Assembly (NCBI GenBank): GCA_013285425.1
Contig: CP053447.1
Coordinates: 1,742,001-1,806,000, forward strand
Source: Ignavibacteriota bacterium
GTDB lineage: Bacteria; Bacteroidota; Ignavibacteria; Ignavibacteriales; Ignavibacteriaceae
Reading direction: 5' to 3'
Length of the DNA stretch: 64,000 bases
Position numbers and translations under genes: made by a program. The notes under the pieces are model-generated. The model saw only the letters and a program-made list of their open reading frames with translations. It searched no databases and was not told the DNA's origin. Below, piece after piece: positions 1 through 10,204 of the stretch (the stretch's first letter is position 1; each line of letters starts with the position of its first letter).

Positions 1-1590
1 AATTCTGCTCCAGGATTCTCCGCCATTAATAGTTTTGAGAATAACTCCATCCCAGCCGACGATTGTTCCGTTAAGGTTATCAGAAAAATCAATTGAGAAA
101 AGATTTTCCGGAACATTACTTAATCTCCTGTTCCAGGTAAGCCCCCCATCTTCTGTTTTTAAAATCAAACCATTAGAGCCGACTGCAAATCCGTTATATT
201 CAGAAATAAAGATGATCTGAAAAATTGATTCCGACACTCCAGTATTTATTTTTTTTAATTGCTTATTCTTGTCATTGTAAATACCAATAAAACCTTTTGA
301 ACCTGCAACAAATATCTTATTATTTGAAAATGAAAGAGAATGAAAATCGTTGGTGTAAGAAGTTTTGATCGGCTCCCAATTAACCCCTGCATTGACAGTT
401 CTGAAAAAAATGCCTGAGTCTCCCGCAATAAAACCATTATAATCATTTGTAAAATATAAAGTATTCAAATTGGCATCAGTATTAATTTTTATATTTATCC
501 AATCAGTTGATAAAACAAAGTGCGGATTTTTGGAATAATCTTGTGAATAATTCAGTGAGTTAATATCATCTTTCTCATACTCATCTATTGTTTTCTTAAC
601 TACATTATATACGATTACCGCAAGAACAATAAAAACAAGAATAAGCAAGATATTTGTAATTCTGCCAAATGCTTTGGATTCTGTTTTTTCTGATTTATCA
701 TCATCTTCACCGAGCAAAGGCGTAAAATCATCTTCAGGTACAAACTGATTTAAGCCTGATGAAGTAAAATAATCAATCTTAGAAACAAGCTTCAGAGCCT
801 CGTTAAATTCCCGTGCATTCTGAAAAGAACTATCACCTGCTTTACCAATTGCTCTTAGAATTATTTCGTCAATAAAATCCGGTATCCCGGGTAAGATGTT
901 TGTTAATTTTTCAGGTACCTGATTTACATGTGCATCAATAATTTCATAAATATTATTTGCCTGATACGGATGATTACCGGTCAGCATTTCATAATATGTA
1001 ATTCCAAGTGCATAAATATCACTTTTAATCGTAACAACATTACCGCTTAATTGTTCAGGACTCATATATAAAAGCGTCCCTGGTCTTGAGTTATGCTGTG
1101 TAACAGTTTTCACATCTTCAATAGATTTTGATATTCCAAAATCCATGATTTTCGGATTGCCTTCGTGATCAAGTATAATATTTGAAGGTTTTAAATCTCT
1201 GTGAATAAACCCTGAATTATGAGCTGCCTCTATGCCATTTAAAATCTGTTCCAATAATTCAGTAGCATAATATAAATCAAACCGTCCATTCTTTCCGATA
1301 ATATTTTCAATCGTCTGACCGTGAATATATTCCATTACAATACCAAGAATATCTTTCTCCTGAACAAATCCATAAACTGAAACAATATTTGGATGTGAAA
1401 GATTTGCCTGATTTCTCGCCTCTCTTTTAAATCTTTCAATAAATCTTGGATTAGGAATTGAATTTACATTTATAATTTTTAGCGCAGCATATCTTTCAAG
1501 AAAAGTATCATAAACTTTGTAAACGGAACCCATACCGCCAATACCAAGCAATGAAACAACTTTATAGTTTTGTATTCTTCTTCCGATCAT
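1..1590 (-). CDS. Membrane Ser/Thr protein kinase with C-terminal YCF48-like propeller (partial)
   Basis: Hanks-type kinase open from the ATG at 1590 to the window edge, so at least 530 residues with the C-terminus missing. The N-terminal kinase domain has the glycine loop GIGGMG (about 16-21), the lysine in ALKII (38), HRDLKPSN (about 130-137), DFG (about 150-152) and an SPE motif. All catalytic residues are present, so it should be active. One membrane helix follows near residues 309-330. After it come repeats of the type GxxGxIxKTxxGGxxW (for example GSNGLILKTEDGGLTW), which resemble the BNR/YCF48 beta-propeller. The kinase should be cytoplasmic and the propeller periplasmic, as a possible ligand sensor (inference). 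The start overlaps the upstream PP2C stop (ATGA), so the two form a kinase-phosphatase pair. Confidence 0.9.
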   Translation of the reverse strand, partial: MIGRRIQNYKVVSLLGIGGMGSVYKVYDTFLERYAALKIINVNSIPNPRFIERFKREARNQANLSHPNIVSVYGFVQEKDILGIVMEYIHGQTIENIIGKNGRFDLYYATELLEQILNGIEAAHNSGFIHRDLKPSNIILDHEGNPKIMDFGISKSIEDVKTVTQHNSRPGTLLYMSPEQLSGNVVTIKSDIYALGITYYEMLTGNHPYQANNIYEIIDAHVNQVPEKLTNILPGIPDFIDEIILRAIGKAGDSSFQNAREFNEALKLVSKIDYFTSSGLNQFVPEDDFTPLLGEDDDKSEKTESKAFGRITNILLILVFIVLAVIVYNVVKKTIDEYEKDDINSLNYSQDYSKNPHFVLSTDWINIKINTDANLNTLYFTNDYNGFIAGDSGIFFRTVNAGVNWEPIKTSYTNDFHSLSFSNNKIFVAGSKGFIGIYNDKNKQLKKINTGVSESIFQIIFISEYNGFAVGSNGLILKTEDGGLTWNRRLSNVPENLFSIDFSDNLNGTIVGWDGVILKTINGGESWSRI

Positions 1591-2315
1591 CTGAATTTTT
1601 CTAAAATTATAAAAGAATAATCATCAGGTGCGCCGCGTTGTTTAATTAGTTTGACTATCTGGATTTTCATCTGTTCCAGATCAGCATAGTTTAATATTTC
1701 TTCTAATTCTTTATTGCTAACTATGTTTGATACTCCATCCGAGCAAATAAAAAATTTATTAGTTTCAAAATCATTAACTTTTATTTTACTTATATCCGGT
1801 TGTGTATGCTGATACTCACCTAACGCATTTATAATAACATTACGCTGTGGATGATTTTTAGCCTGACTTCCGGAAATAAATCCCTCATCTAAAAGTTTTT
1901 GTACCATAGAATGATCTTTAGTCAGCAGATGTAATCTTTGAGATCTTAAATGATATATTCTTGAATCACCTATATGAGCCCAGTAGATGAAGCTTTCTGT
2001 AAAGAACATAAGCTCAATTGTTGTAGCCATGTTTTTTTCAGACACATTATTAAGAGAATGATTAAATAAAAAAGCATTCGCCTCTTCAATTGCGTATTTG
2101 ATTCTCTCAATATAATCTTTAGAATCAAATGATGAAAAAAAATACATTGCAGATTTTAATGCAATTCTTGCCGCAAGATCTCCGCCATATTCACCGCCCA
2201 CACCATCACAAAGCAAACACAATAAGCCATCCTGCATCTCAATAACTTCTAAAGAATCCTCATTAAATTTTTTATCAGCTCCGGCAGAGGTAAATTTCAC
2301 ATAACGATACCCCAT
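1587..2315 (-). CDS. PP2C-family (PPM) protein phosphatase
   Basis: A 242-residue metal-dependent Ser/Thr phosphatase of the bacterial Stp/PrpC type. It shows the metal-binding NED (18-20), DGVGG (37-41), a GDSRIYHLR strand, CSDGVSN near 192 and the final PDDYSF motif; together these cover the usual PP2C motifs. The length matches stand-alone bacterial PP2C enzymes and there is no signal peptide, so it is cytoplasmic. The ATG has a GAGGT ribosome site about seven bases upstream. It is translationally coupled to the downstream kinase by a 4-base overlap and probably reverses that kinase's phosphorylation. Confidence 0.93.
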   Translation of the reverse strand: MGYRYVKFTSAGADKKFNEDSLEVIEMQDGLLCLLCDGVGGEYGGDLAARIALKSAMYFFSSFDSKDYIERIKYAIEEANAFLFNHSLNNVSEKNMATTIELMFFTESFIYWAHIGDSRIYHLRSQRLHLLTKDHSMVQKLLDEGFISGSQAKNHPQRNVIINALGEYQHTQPDISKIKVNDFETNKFFICSDGVSNIVSNKELEEILNYADLEQMKIQIVKLIKQRGAPDDYSFIILEKFR

Positions 2316-2550
2316 TGAGATACCTCACATATAGATAGTAATTAAATATGATTTTAATTATAAAAATAAGAAATAATAAACTTATCTGCCGAATGTATTG
2401 AAAATTTGATTAAGACTGCAAAAGCAGCTTTAAGTCAATTTGTTTGGCAAAACTTGTAAGAGTATATTTGCAAGCGTTTTTTCAATAAAAACGAATGATA
2501 ATTGAGATTTGTGGTCTATTTGTTCAAGATTTGTCCCACAATCAAAAATC

Positions 2551-2633
2551 GCGAGAATGGCGGAATTTGGCAGACGCGCTAGACTTAGGATCTAGTACCG
2601 AGAGGTGTCGGGGTTCGAGTCCCCGTTCTCGCA
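2551..2633 (+). tRNA. tRNA-Leu (anticodon TAG)
   Basis: Class II tRNA. The 7-bp acceptor stem GCGAGAA/TTCTCGC closes perfectly, the anticodon stem CTAGA/TCTAG encloses the loop CTTAGGA with anticodon TAG, and a long variable arm and a GGTTCGAGTCC T-arm follow. It lies 45 bases before trigger factor on the same strand. No CCA is encoded. Confidence 0.96.
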
Positions 2634-2678
2634 CTTTCTTATCAATTCATTTATTATTTTTTTAAGGTTATTGTTATT

Positions 2679-3995
2679 ATGGAATTTAATGTTGTTGATT
2701 TAAACTCTTCAGAAAAAGAAGTTGAAATAAAACTTCAGTACGATGAAATTAAAAAAGAAATCGAAGAAGAAGTTAAAAAGCAGACTAAGAAAATTCAGAT
2801 ACCTGGATTCAGAAAAGGAAAAGCACCGCTTTCTATGCTGAAAAAAATGTACGGTGATGCTTTTGAATACGAAGCTTCTGAAAAAATTGCTAATTCTTTT
2901 TTTTGGAAAATTGCTGATGAAAATCAATTGAAACCTATTGGTCAGCCAACTATGACAGATCTTAAATTTGAACCAGAAAAAGATCTTTCATTCAAAGTTA
3001 AATTTGAAACTGTTCCGGTATTAAATGTTAAAGATTATACAAATTTAACTCTCGAGATTCCTGAATGGATTGTAAATGAAACTGAAATTCAAAAGGAGAT
3101 TGACTATTTCTTAAAGACAAATAACAAGTTAGAGGATGCAGAACAAATAACTGATAATCAATTTGTAATTGATGCTGAAGTTTTGCTGATTGAAAAAAAT
3201 GGAGAGAAAATTCCGGATGTTAAACCGGAAAAAATGCAGATAGATTTAACTGCTGATGGTATTTCTAAAGAAATAATTACTAACTCTAAAAATAAAAAAG
3301 TTGGTGAATCATTTAATTTTGTTTTTAAAGATGAGCACACACACAAGCATGATGACGGAACCGAAGAGGTACATAAAGAAGAATATCACTATGATGTAAA
3401 GATTCTCGGATTAAAGAAAATTATTTATCCTGAGCTGAATGAAGAAATGATAAAAAAAATGAGCCGAAATAAATTTACTGCTGAAGCTGATTTACGCGAA
3501 GATATCAGAAAAGATTTACAATCATATTATGATAATCAGACAGAGGAAATGATCAGATTTAAACTGATCAATGAAATACTGAAGAACAACGAATTTATTC
3601 CGCCTCGCACTTTAGTTAATAATATCCTTGATGAATATCTTAAAAAAGAAGAAGAGCATGCAAAAAAATCTAAATATCCTTTTAATAAAGAAGAAGCAAG
3701 AAAGAGAATGGAAAAATCAGCGGAGACTGAAGTAAAATGGTATTTGGTTAAAAACGAAATTCAAAAAGCAGAAAATATATCATTAACAGATCAGGACTTA
3801 AACGATTTGGCGGAGTCAGAATCAGTTAAAACCGGTCTGTCTGTTGAAAAGCTGATTAGCTATTATAAATCATCAAATCAGGGTGAGCGTATATTGGATA
3901 AGAAGTTGTTTGATTTTCTTAAGTCAAGCAATACTATTGTAAAAGTTGATGCTGAAAAATTTAAATCAAAACAAGAGGTAACAAATGAAAAATAA
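2679..3995 (+). CDS. tig: Trigger factor, ribosome-associated chaperone
   Basis: A 438-residue trigger factor, the usual length. It holds nascent chains at the ribosome exit tunnel and has peptidyl-prolyl isomerase activity. The ribosome-binding tail carries the signature GFRKGKAP (about 44-51). A central FKBP-like domain and a helical C-terminal chaperone domain follow. The FKBP-like region has an unusual acidic, histidine-rich loop ([19 protein letters not shown], about residues 220-238). The stop lies inside clpP, with an 11-base overlap. tig next to clpP is a common arrangement, linking folding to proteolysis. Confidence 0.96.
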   Translation: MEFNVVDLNSSEKEVEIKLQYDEIKKEIEEEVKKQTKKIQIPGFRKGKAPLSMLKKMYGDAFEYEASEKIANSFFWKIADENQLKPIGQPTMTDLKFEPEKDLSFKVKFETVPVLNVKDYTNLTLEIPEWIVNETEIQKEIDYFLKTNNKLEDAEQITDNQFVIDAEVLLIEKNGEKIPDVKPEKMQIDLTADGISKEIITNSKNKKVGESFNFVFKDEHTHKHDDGTEEVHKEEYHYDVKILGLKKIIYPELNEEMIKKMSRNKFTAEADLREDIRKDLQSYYDNQTEEMIRFKLINEILKNNEFIPPRTLVNNILDEYLKKEEEHAKKSKYPFNKEEARKRMEKSAETEVKWYLVKNEIQKAENISLTDQDLNDLAESESVKTGLSVEKLISYYKSSNQGERILDKKLFDFLKSSNTIVKVDAEKFKSKQEVTNEK

Positions 3996-4605
3996 TATTG
4001 AAATATTTAACCAGTTAGTACCTTATGTAATTGAGCAGACCGGACGCGGTGAACGCGGAATGGATATCTATTCGCGTTTGCTCAGAGAGAGAATTGTATT
4101 TTTAGGAACTGCAATAGATGATCATATCGCCAGTTTAACCATTGCACAATTAATTTTTCTTGAAGCTGAAGACAGTGAAAAAGATATTCAGATGTATATT
4201 AATTCACCCGGTGGAAGTGTTTCGGCTGGATTAGCAATTTATGATACGATGAAATATATAAAACCAGATGTTGCAACTATTTGTGTAGGAATGGCTGCAA
4301 GTATGGGGGCAATACTTTTAGCCGGCGGAGCATCCGGGAAAAGATCCTCGCTTCCACATTCAAAAATTATGATTCACCAACCCTGGACTCAAGGGATTGG
4401 CGGGCAGGTTACCGATGTTGAAATTCATGCTAAAGAAATGATTAAAACCCGTGATACTTTGTATAAAATATTAGCTGAACATACTTCTAAATCAATTGAA
4501 CAGATTACAAAGGACTGCGACAGAGATTATTTCTTGTCTTCTGAGGAAGCCAAAGAATATAAGCTGATTGATAACATAATTGAAAAAAGGGTAACCATAA
4601 AATAA
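3985..4605 (+). CDS. clpP: ATP-dependent Clp protease proteolytic subunit
   Basis: A 206-residue ClpP serine peptidase. The nucleophile serine lies in GMAASMGA and the catalytic histidine in KIMIHQPW; the acid is the aspartate near [11 protein letters not shown]. Family motifs INSPGGSV and SLPHS are present. It forms the tetradecameric chamber fed by ClpX or ClpA/C; no clpX follows here. It starts inside the end of tig, so the two are translationally coupled, and transcription ends at the hairpin just downstream. Confidence 0.97.
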   Translation: MKNNIEIFNQLVPYVIEQTGRGERGMDIYSRLLRERIVFLGTAIDDHIASLTIAQLIFLEAEDSEKDIQMYINSPGGSVSAGLAIYDTMKYIKPDVATICVGMAASMGAILLAGGASGKRSSLPHSKIMIHQPWTQGIGGQVTDVEIHAKEMIKTRDTLYKILAEHTSKSIEQITKDCDRDYFLSSEEAKEYKLIDNIIEKRVTIK

Positions 4606-4612
4606 AATTTAT

Positions 4613-4638
4613 AAGCTGTCTTTTGACAGCTTTTTTTT
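4613..4638 (+). terminator. Rho-independent terminator after clpP
   Basis: A perfect 8-bp stem AAGCTGTC/GACAGCTT with a TTTT loop, followed by a T run. It lies eight bases after the clpP stop and ends the tig-clpP unit. Confidence 0.9.
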
Positions 4639-4656
4639 ATTGAACACTTTCGAATA

Positions 4657-6108
4657 ATGCCGATTGTTAAAAAAATAAAAATATTTTTATCCATACTTTT
4701 TGTTTTTGCTCCTTTTCAGATAAACGCACAGCAAACAATAAACAAAGTTTTAGATGAATATTTATCTAACTATATAAAAATAAAACAAATCCCTTCTGTT
4801 TCTGCCGGTCTGTTGGTTAATAATGAAATAAAATGGACTAATAGCATCGGTTATTCTGACATCGAAAATAATGTGTCTGTTTCAGATAAATCATTGTTCA
4901 GAATTGCTTCAATCTCAAAACCAATTACAGCTATTGCTATTATGCAGTTATGGGAAAAAGGTATTCTTAACCTTGATATAGATATTAGAAAATACCTCCC
5001 CTACTTTCCTGAAAAGAAATATAAGTTTACAATCAGACAATTATTAAATCATACTGCTGGTATAAGAAATTATAAAGAGGGTGAATTTGACAGTAAAAAA
5101 CTTTATCTGACAACAAAAGATGCGTTAAAAGTTTTTGAGTACGATTCGTTGATGTTTGAGCCGGGAACAAAATATTTATATACATCATTAGGATATAATA
5201 TTCTTGCTGCAATAATTGAAGAAGTAACTAAAAAACCATTCGATAATTACGTTGCTGAGAGTGTTCTTAAAACTGCCGGAATGTTAGCAACAAGAACAGA
5301 TAAACAACGGGAAATAATTCCGTTTAGAATGCGGGGATATGAAAAAAATGTTGAGTATAATTTTATAAATGCCCCGCTTGCGGATTTGAGTATCAAGATT
5401 GCCGGAGGTGGATTTTTATCCAACTCTAAAGATCTATTGCTTTTTGCAAAAGCTTTACTTGATAATAAATTAGTTGATGAAACTACATTAAGGATAATGA
5501 CTAAAAGAACACGTCTTAAAAACGGAAATTATATAAACTATGGACTTGGATTTTCACTTGAAGTTGAGAATGATACTTTGAAATATTTTGGTCATGCAGG
5601 TGCCGGAACTGGTTTCAGCGGTTCAATGATTATTTCTCCGGATAAAAAAATAGCGGCAGTTTATTTAACAAATATCAGAGATATAAATCTTGGAGAGCCG
5701 GCAAAAGACATTTTAAATATTTATTCCACAGGCATTCAGCCAGTAATCACCCAGACAATATCACAGGAGTTAATGAGAACATACAAATCAAGCGGTATGG
5801 ATTCGACTATTTCAAAACTAGCTTTTATTTATAAATACCAGAAAGAACTCTTTAATTTTGGCGAAGATGGTATAGTTATATTAGCTAAAAATTTATTAGA
5901 ATTAAACAAAGTAGCAGATGCAATTATTTATCTTAAAGAACTTGTAAAACTGTTTCCCAAATCATTTAAAGTTATGAGTATCTTAGGAGATGCATATCTG
6001 ATTGACAAAAATGAAGGTATGGCACTCCGATATTATAGAAACGCTGCACAAATAAATAACTCTGATCAAAGAATTAATGAGCTTATAAAAAAATTAAGCA
6101 AGAAATAA
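4657..6108 (+). CDS. Exported beta-lactamase-family serine hydrolase with C-terminal TPR-like tail
   Basis: A 483-residue protein with an N-terminal signal peptide (hydrophobic stretch ending near NAQQ, about residue 25). The class C beta-lactamase/esterase fold (PF00144) shows the nucleophile SISK (SxxK, in RIASISKP), a YTSLGYN motif equivalent to YxN, and HAGAGTG in place of KTG. The last ~110 residues look like helical TPR repeats. Such proteins are usually esterases, D-amino peptidases or peptidoglycan-related hydrolases; the substrate cannot be told from sequence. It begins 19 bases after the clpP terminator, so it should have its own promoter. Confidence 0.85.
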   Translation: MPIVKKIKIFLSILFVFAPFQINAQQTINKVLDEYLSNYIKIKQIPSVSAGLLVNNEIKWTNSIGYSDIENNVSVSDKSLFRIASISKPITAIAIMQLWEKGILNLDIDIRKYLPYFPEKKYKFTIRQLLNHTAGIRNYKEGEFDSKKLYLTTKDALKVFEYDSLMFEPGTKYLYTSLGYNILAAIIEEVTKKPFDNYVAESVLKTAGMLATRTDKQREIIPFRMRGYEKNVEYNFINAPLADLSIKIAGGGFLSNSKDLLLFAKALLDNKLVDETTLRIMTKRTRLKNGNYINYGLGFSLEVENDTLKYFGHAGAGTGFSGSMIISPDKKIAAVYLTNIRDINLGEPAKDILNIYSTGIQPVITQTISQELMRTYKSSGMDSTISKLAFIYKYQKELFNFGEDGIVILAKNLLELNKVADAIIYLKELVKLFPKSFKVMSILGDAYLIDKNEGMALRYYRNAAQINNSDQRINELIKKLSKK

Positions 6109-6196
6109 TTCCCTTTCCTATTTTATAAAATATTATTATTTAGAACTTAATTATTAAGATTACTCAATTATTAAATTATTTCGATCAGGTTCGATT

Positions 6197-7297
6197 ATGC
6201 TTGGTTACAGATTTACAAAGTTTGACCCTTCAAAAGCTAAAGTTCAATCAACTTTTGATAACCTTTTAAATATTTTTCTTCAATTGCTTACCATTTCATC
6301 AGGTGATGTGGATGAAGCACTTAATTGGATGAATGATATAGACAGAAAATACAAGATTACAGACAATAATTATGGAATGGCTGACTTTATTGAAGATCTA
6401 AAAGATCAAAACTATATTAAACAGGATGATGAAACACTAAAATTTATTCCCACAAACAAATCTGAAAGAACAATCAGAAAGCGATCTCTTGAAGAGATAT
6501 TCGGAAAGTTAAAAAAGAATTTAACAGGTAATCATAAAACTTTTTCAGCGGGTCAGGGTGATGAACAAACTTCTGAGAAAAGACAGTATATGTTTGGTGA
6601 TTTGCCTGAGCAAATTGATATAACTGATTCCATAAGAAGAGCACAAATAAATCACGGTATTGAAGAGTTCAGTTTAACAGAAGATGATCTGGAAGTTGAA
6701 GAAAGAGATTATAAAACCTTAACTTCAACCATTCTGATGATAGATATTTCACATTCAATGATATTATATGGTGAAGATCGGATTACACCTGCTAAAAAAG
6801 TAGCGATGGCTCTATCTGAGTTAATTACTACAAAATATCCTAAAGATACTCTTGATATCATTGTATTCGGAAATGATGCATGGGAAATTTCAATAAGAGA
6901 TCTGCCATATCTTGAAGTTGGACCTTATCACACAAATACAGTTGCAGGGCTTGAGTTAGCTGGAGATATTTTAAGACGGAGAAAAACCAACAACAAACAA
7001 ATATTTATGATAACAGATGGTAAACCAACTTGCTTAAAAGAAGGAATAAGATATTATAAAAATAGTTTTGGTCTTGATAGAAAAATTTTGAACCGAACCT
7101 TGGATCAGGCTGCAAAGTTCAGAAGAGCCGGAATAACTATTACTACTTTTATGATTGCACGTGATCCTTATTTACAGCAGTTCGTAAGAGAATTTACCAA
7201 AATAAACAATGGGAGAGCTTTTTACAGCAGTCTATCAGGATTAGGAGATTTTATTTTTGAAGATTATATAAGAAACAGAAAAAAGAGAGTAAGGTGA
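6197..7297 (+). CDS. VWA-domain protein partnered with a MoxR-type ATPase
   Basis: A 366-residue cytoplasmic protein with no signal or membrane helix. An N-terminal helical region of about 170 residues precedes a von Willebrand A domain with a complete MIDAS: DISHS (DxSxS) near 183, and MITDGKP later. The start has an AGGT sequence upstream. It ends four bases before the MoxR-like ATPase gene. VWA/MoxR pairs are known as chaperone or metal-insertion systems in which the ATPase remodels a client presented by the VWA protein. The client here is unknown. Confidence 0.85.
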   Translation: MLGYRFTKFDPSKAKVQSTFDNLLNIFLQLLTISSGDVDEALNWMNDIDRKYKITDNNYGMADFIEDLKDQNYIKQDDETLKFIPTNKSERTIRKRSLEEIFGKLKKNLTGNHKTFSAGQGDEQTSEKRQYMFGDLPEQIDITDSIRRAQINHGIEEFSLTEDDLEVEERDYKTLTSTILMIDISHSMILYGEDRITPAKKVAMALSELITTKYPKDTLDIIVFGNDAWEISIRDLPYLEVGPYHTNTVAGLELAGDILRRRKTNNKQIFMITDGKPTCLKEGIRYYKNSFGLDRKILNRTLDQAAKFRRAGITITTFMIARDPYLQQFVREFTKINNGRAFYSSLSGLGDFIFEDYIRNRKKRVR

Positions 7298-7301
7298 TTG
7301 T

Positions 7302-8816
7302 ATGAATGTAGGCAATATTAAAAATTTAGCCGAACTGAAAAAGAGCGGTTATAAACCGGTTTCAATCAAGGATGAGATGCGTAAAAATATGATAGCATCG
7401 CTTAGGAATAACTCAAATCCATTTGAAGGTATCTTCGGCTACGATGAAACTGTACTGCCTGAATTGCAGACAGCAATTCTGTCCAGACACAATATTCTTT
7501 TACTTGGATTAAGAGGACAAGCTAAAACAAGAATCGCCAGATTGTTGGTTAATCTTCTTGATGAATATATCCCGGTAATTGAAGGAAGCGATTTAAATGA
7601 AGATCCATTAAATCCAATAACATATCAATCAAGATTAAAAGTAAAAGAAATGGGTGATAATCTACCGATTACCTGGCTGCACAGGTCTTTCAGATACACA
7701 GAAAAACTTGCTACTCCCGATGTTACTGTATCTGATTTAATTGGAGATGTTGATCCGATTAAAGCTGCAAATTTAAAATTGCCTTATTCAGATGAAAGGG
7801 TTATTCATTTCGGATTAATTCCAAGATCACATCGTTCAATATTTGTTATAAATGAATTACCTGATTTACAGGCAAGGATTCAGGTTTCTTTATTCAATAT
7901 TCTTCAGGAAAACGATATTCAGATACGAGGATTTAAATTACGATTGCCGCTTGATATTGAATTTATTTTCACTGCAAATCCTGAAGACTATACTAACCGC
8001 GGCGCTATCGTTACTCCGCTTAAAGATAGAATTGACAGTCAGATAATTACTCATTATCCAAAATCAATTTCGATATCACAAAACATCACCGAGCAAGAAG
8101 CAAATTTAGCAGAAGAGCAAAGTGATCATGTTATTGTTTATCCGCTATTAAAAGAATTAATTGAACAGATAGCAGTTGAAGCAAGAAAAAGTGATTACGT
8201 CGATGAAAAAAGCGGCGTATCGGCAAGATTAACAATTTCTGCTTATGAAAATTTAATCAGTTATGCTGAAAGAAGAAGAATCCTTAACTCAGAAAAAATA
8301 GTTTATGCCAGAATATCTGATCTTGTTGGAGTGATTCCAACTATAACCGGTAAAGTAGAACTTGTTTATGAAGGTGAACAGGAAGGTCCGGTTAAAGTAG
8401 CGAATATTCTGATCAATAAAGCGATTAAAACAATTTTTGAAAAATATTTTCCGAATCCGGAAATTCTGAAGAAGAAACAAGGTAAAGACCCCTACTCCGA
8501 GATTGTAAACTGGTTTTCCAAAAATAATCAGGTGGATATACTTCTTAATGCAACTAATGAAGAATACAAATCCATTCTGATGAAAATACCCGGACTTAAA
8601 TCAGTATTAAATAAATATCAGGCTGATGCTGATGAAAAACTTTCGTTACTTTTTATGGAATTTATTCTTCACGGTTTAGCTGAATACTCTATGCTCAGTA
8701 AGTTTGGTATTCATTCCGGTTTTCAGTTTAAAGATATGTTAAGTAGTATGCTAACAATCAATAAGACTGATAAGTATGAGGATCAAATAAACGACGAAGA
8801 TTCAGACTTATATTAA
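7302..8816 (+). CDS. MoxR/magnesium-chelatase-like AAA+ ATPase
   Basis: A 504-residue AAA+ ATPase. Walker A is GLRGQAKT (about 69-76). Walker B is altered: the acidic stretch reads VINELPDL, with asparagine where the first aspartate is usual but the catalytic glutamate kept. The sensor/arginine region resembles BchI/ChlI and MoxR proteins (FTANPEDYTNRG). The C-terminal ~200 residues form a helical lid. AAGGTGA lies just upstream of the ATG and the VWA gene ends four bases before, so the two are co-translated. It probably remodels a protein complex with that partner. Confidence 0.87.
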   Translation: MNVGNIKNLAELKKSGYKPVSIKDEMRKNMIASLRNNSNPFEGIFGYDETVLPELQTAILSRHNILLLGLRGQAKTRIARLLVNLLDEYIPVIEGSDLNEDPLNPITYQSRLKVKEMGDNLPITWLHRSFRYTEKLATPDVTVSDLIGDVDPIKAANLKLPYSDERVIHFGLIPRSHRSIFVINELPDLQARIQVSLFNILQENDIQIRGFKLRLPLDIEFIFTANPEDYTNRGAIVTPLKDRIDSQIITHYPKSISISQNITEQEANLAEEQSDHVIVYPLLKELIEQIAVEARKSDYVDEKSGVSARLTISAYENLISYAERRRILNSEKIVYARISDLVGVIPTITGKVELVYEGEQEGPVKVANILINKAIKTIFEKYFPNPEILKKKQGKDPYSEIVNWFSKNNQVDILLNATNEEYKSILMKIPGLKSVLNKYQADADEKLSLLFMEFILHGLAEYSMLSKFGIHSGFQFKDMLSSMLTINKTDKYEDQINDEDSDLY

Positions 8817-8865
8817 AATGCTGAAAAAGAGTTTATCATTCAGTTTGTTTTAATAATTCCGGCGG

Positions 8866-10185
8866 CTATTTTTGCCTGTGATATTCATCCAATAAATATT
8901 TTACAACTGCATCAACTTCCTGCGGAGTTAAGCCGGGATTGGGCATCGGAGGATAAGCAGGATCTACTTTTACAGGATTTCTGATAAAAGCAATTAACTG
9001 AGCTTTTTTACCTTCATATTTAGGGAGCACATCAAAATGAGCCGGTCCAACAAACTTCTGATCAAACTTATGACAGCTTGCACATCTAACATCATAAATT
9101 TCTTTACCGTTCAATTCAGCAATTTTCCCCTCCCCTTTTAATTCAGCAAGCTTCCGATCATAATCTGTACTAAGAATTAATGAGTGGCTTACAGTTGCAT
9201 TAGTCATTGCCTTTTGATCTTTGATAATTAAAGCTACCCAGCCAAAAATTAAAACAAAAAATATAATCGATCCAAATCTGTATTCATTCTTATTTGCTAT
9301 CATATAGAATAAGTGATAGGCAAGAAAAATTAAAATAATACTGACAACAGAATAAATAAATACTGAACCGGATAATGATTTTCCTGAAAATGAAAATAAA
9401 TTAATTGCAATTAAAACCGGTAACGGAATTGAAGCTCTTAATCCTGCTTTTGAACAGATATCTTTTATGAATTTAGTGTAGTCAGAGTCAATAATCTCTT
9501 TATCGCGCTTCCAATACAGATGAACGAATAAAAATGCGGCATTACTTAAAGCTAATGCAAATACAATAAAGATCAATAAATTTAATAAAACTTCAGGAGC
9601 AGCAATCGATGTAATAACTCCGGGAAAACTCCAGGTTAAAAAGTTTGTTGCAGATGTTATGGCTGCAGTATAAAACCAGATACCAATAAATAAAAATATT
9701 AAACCAATTTTTCCGTAATTTGATTTTAAATAAAAAGAATTTGATTCAGATTTTCTGTTATCTTCTTTAGTATCATCAAAATTATTAGACTTGATTGAAA
9801 CCATCGAATATCTGTAAGCATAAATAAGAATCAAGGCAGCTAAAACAAAAATAAACGAAAGAACGAGAAAACTTACCGTCTGTATCCTTGCAGTATGAAG
9901 TAACTGAGCAACTATTATAATTGCGGTTAACAATGGAATTAATCCAAGTATAATTCCAACAAGAGGTTTAACAGTCAGAAATTCAACTAACTCAATAGAA
10001 AATTTTCTGTAATAAGGAAGTTTTGTTTTTCTGTATCTATTTAGAAAATAGACAGAAGTAAATGTTCCTCCAAACACAACACTTATAAAAGGTACAAAAA
10101 GAACAAGAACAAGTGTAAGTATATAATGAAGAAGTCCGATATGTTCAGCAGACTGCGGTAAAACTAAATTATCTAAAAATTCCAT
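8866..10185 (-). CDS. Polytopic membrane protein with C-terminal cytochrome c domain
   Basis: A 439-residue protein with about nine hydrophobic helices over residues 15-340 and a C-terminal class I cytochrome c. The haem site is CASCH near 370, and the distal methionine is probably in YPPMPNPGLT. It is the last gene of the alternative complex III/oxidase operon, 19 bases after ctaB. The position suggests an accessory electron carrier or oxidase-associated subunit. The membrane part matches no family that I can name. Confidence 0.8.
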   Translation of the reverse strand: MEFLDNLVLPQSAEHIGLLHYILTLVLVLFVPFISVVFGGTFTSVYFLNRYRKTKLPYYRKFSIELVEFLTVKPLVGIILGLIPLLTAIIIVAQLLHTARIQTVSFLVLSFIFVLAALILIYAYRYSMVSIKSNNFDDTKEDNRKSESNSFYLKSNYGKIGLIFLFIGIWFYTAAITSATNFLTWSFPGVITSIAAPEVLLNLLIFIVFALALSNAAFLFVHLYWKRDKEIIDSDYTKFIKDICSKAGLRASIPLPVLIAINLFSFSGKSLSGSVFIYSVVSIILIFLAYHLFYMIANKNEYRFGSIIFFVLIFGWVALIIKDQKAMTNATVSHSLILSTDYDRKLAELKGEGKIAELNGKEIYDVRCASCHKFDQKFVGPAHFDVLPKYEGKKAQLIAFIRNPVKVDPAYPPMPNPGLTPQEVDAVVKYLLDEYHRQK

Positions 10186-10204
10186 ACGTATTTATTTTTT
10201 ATGA

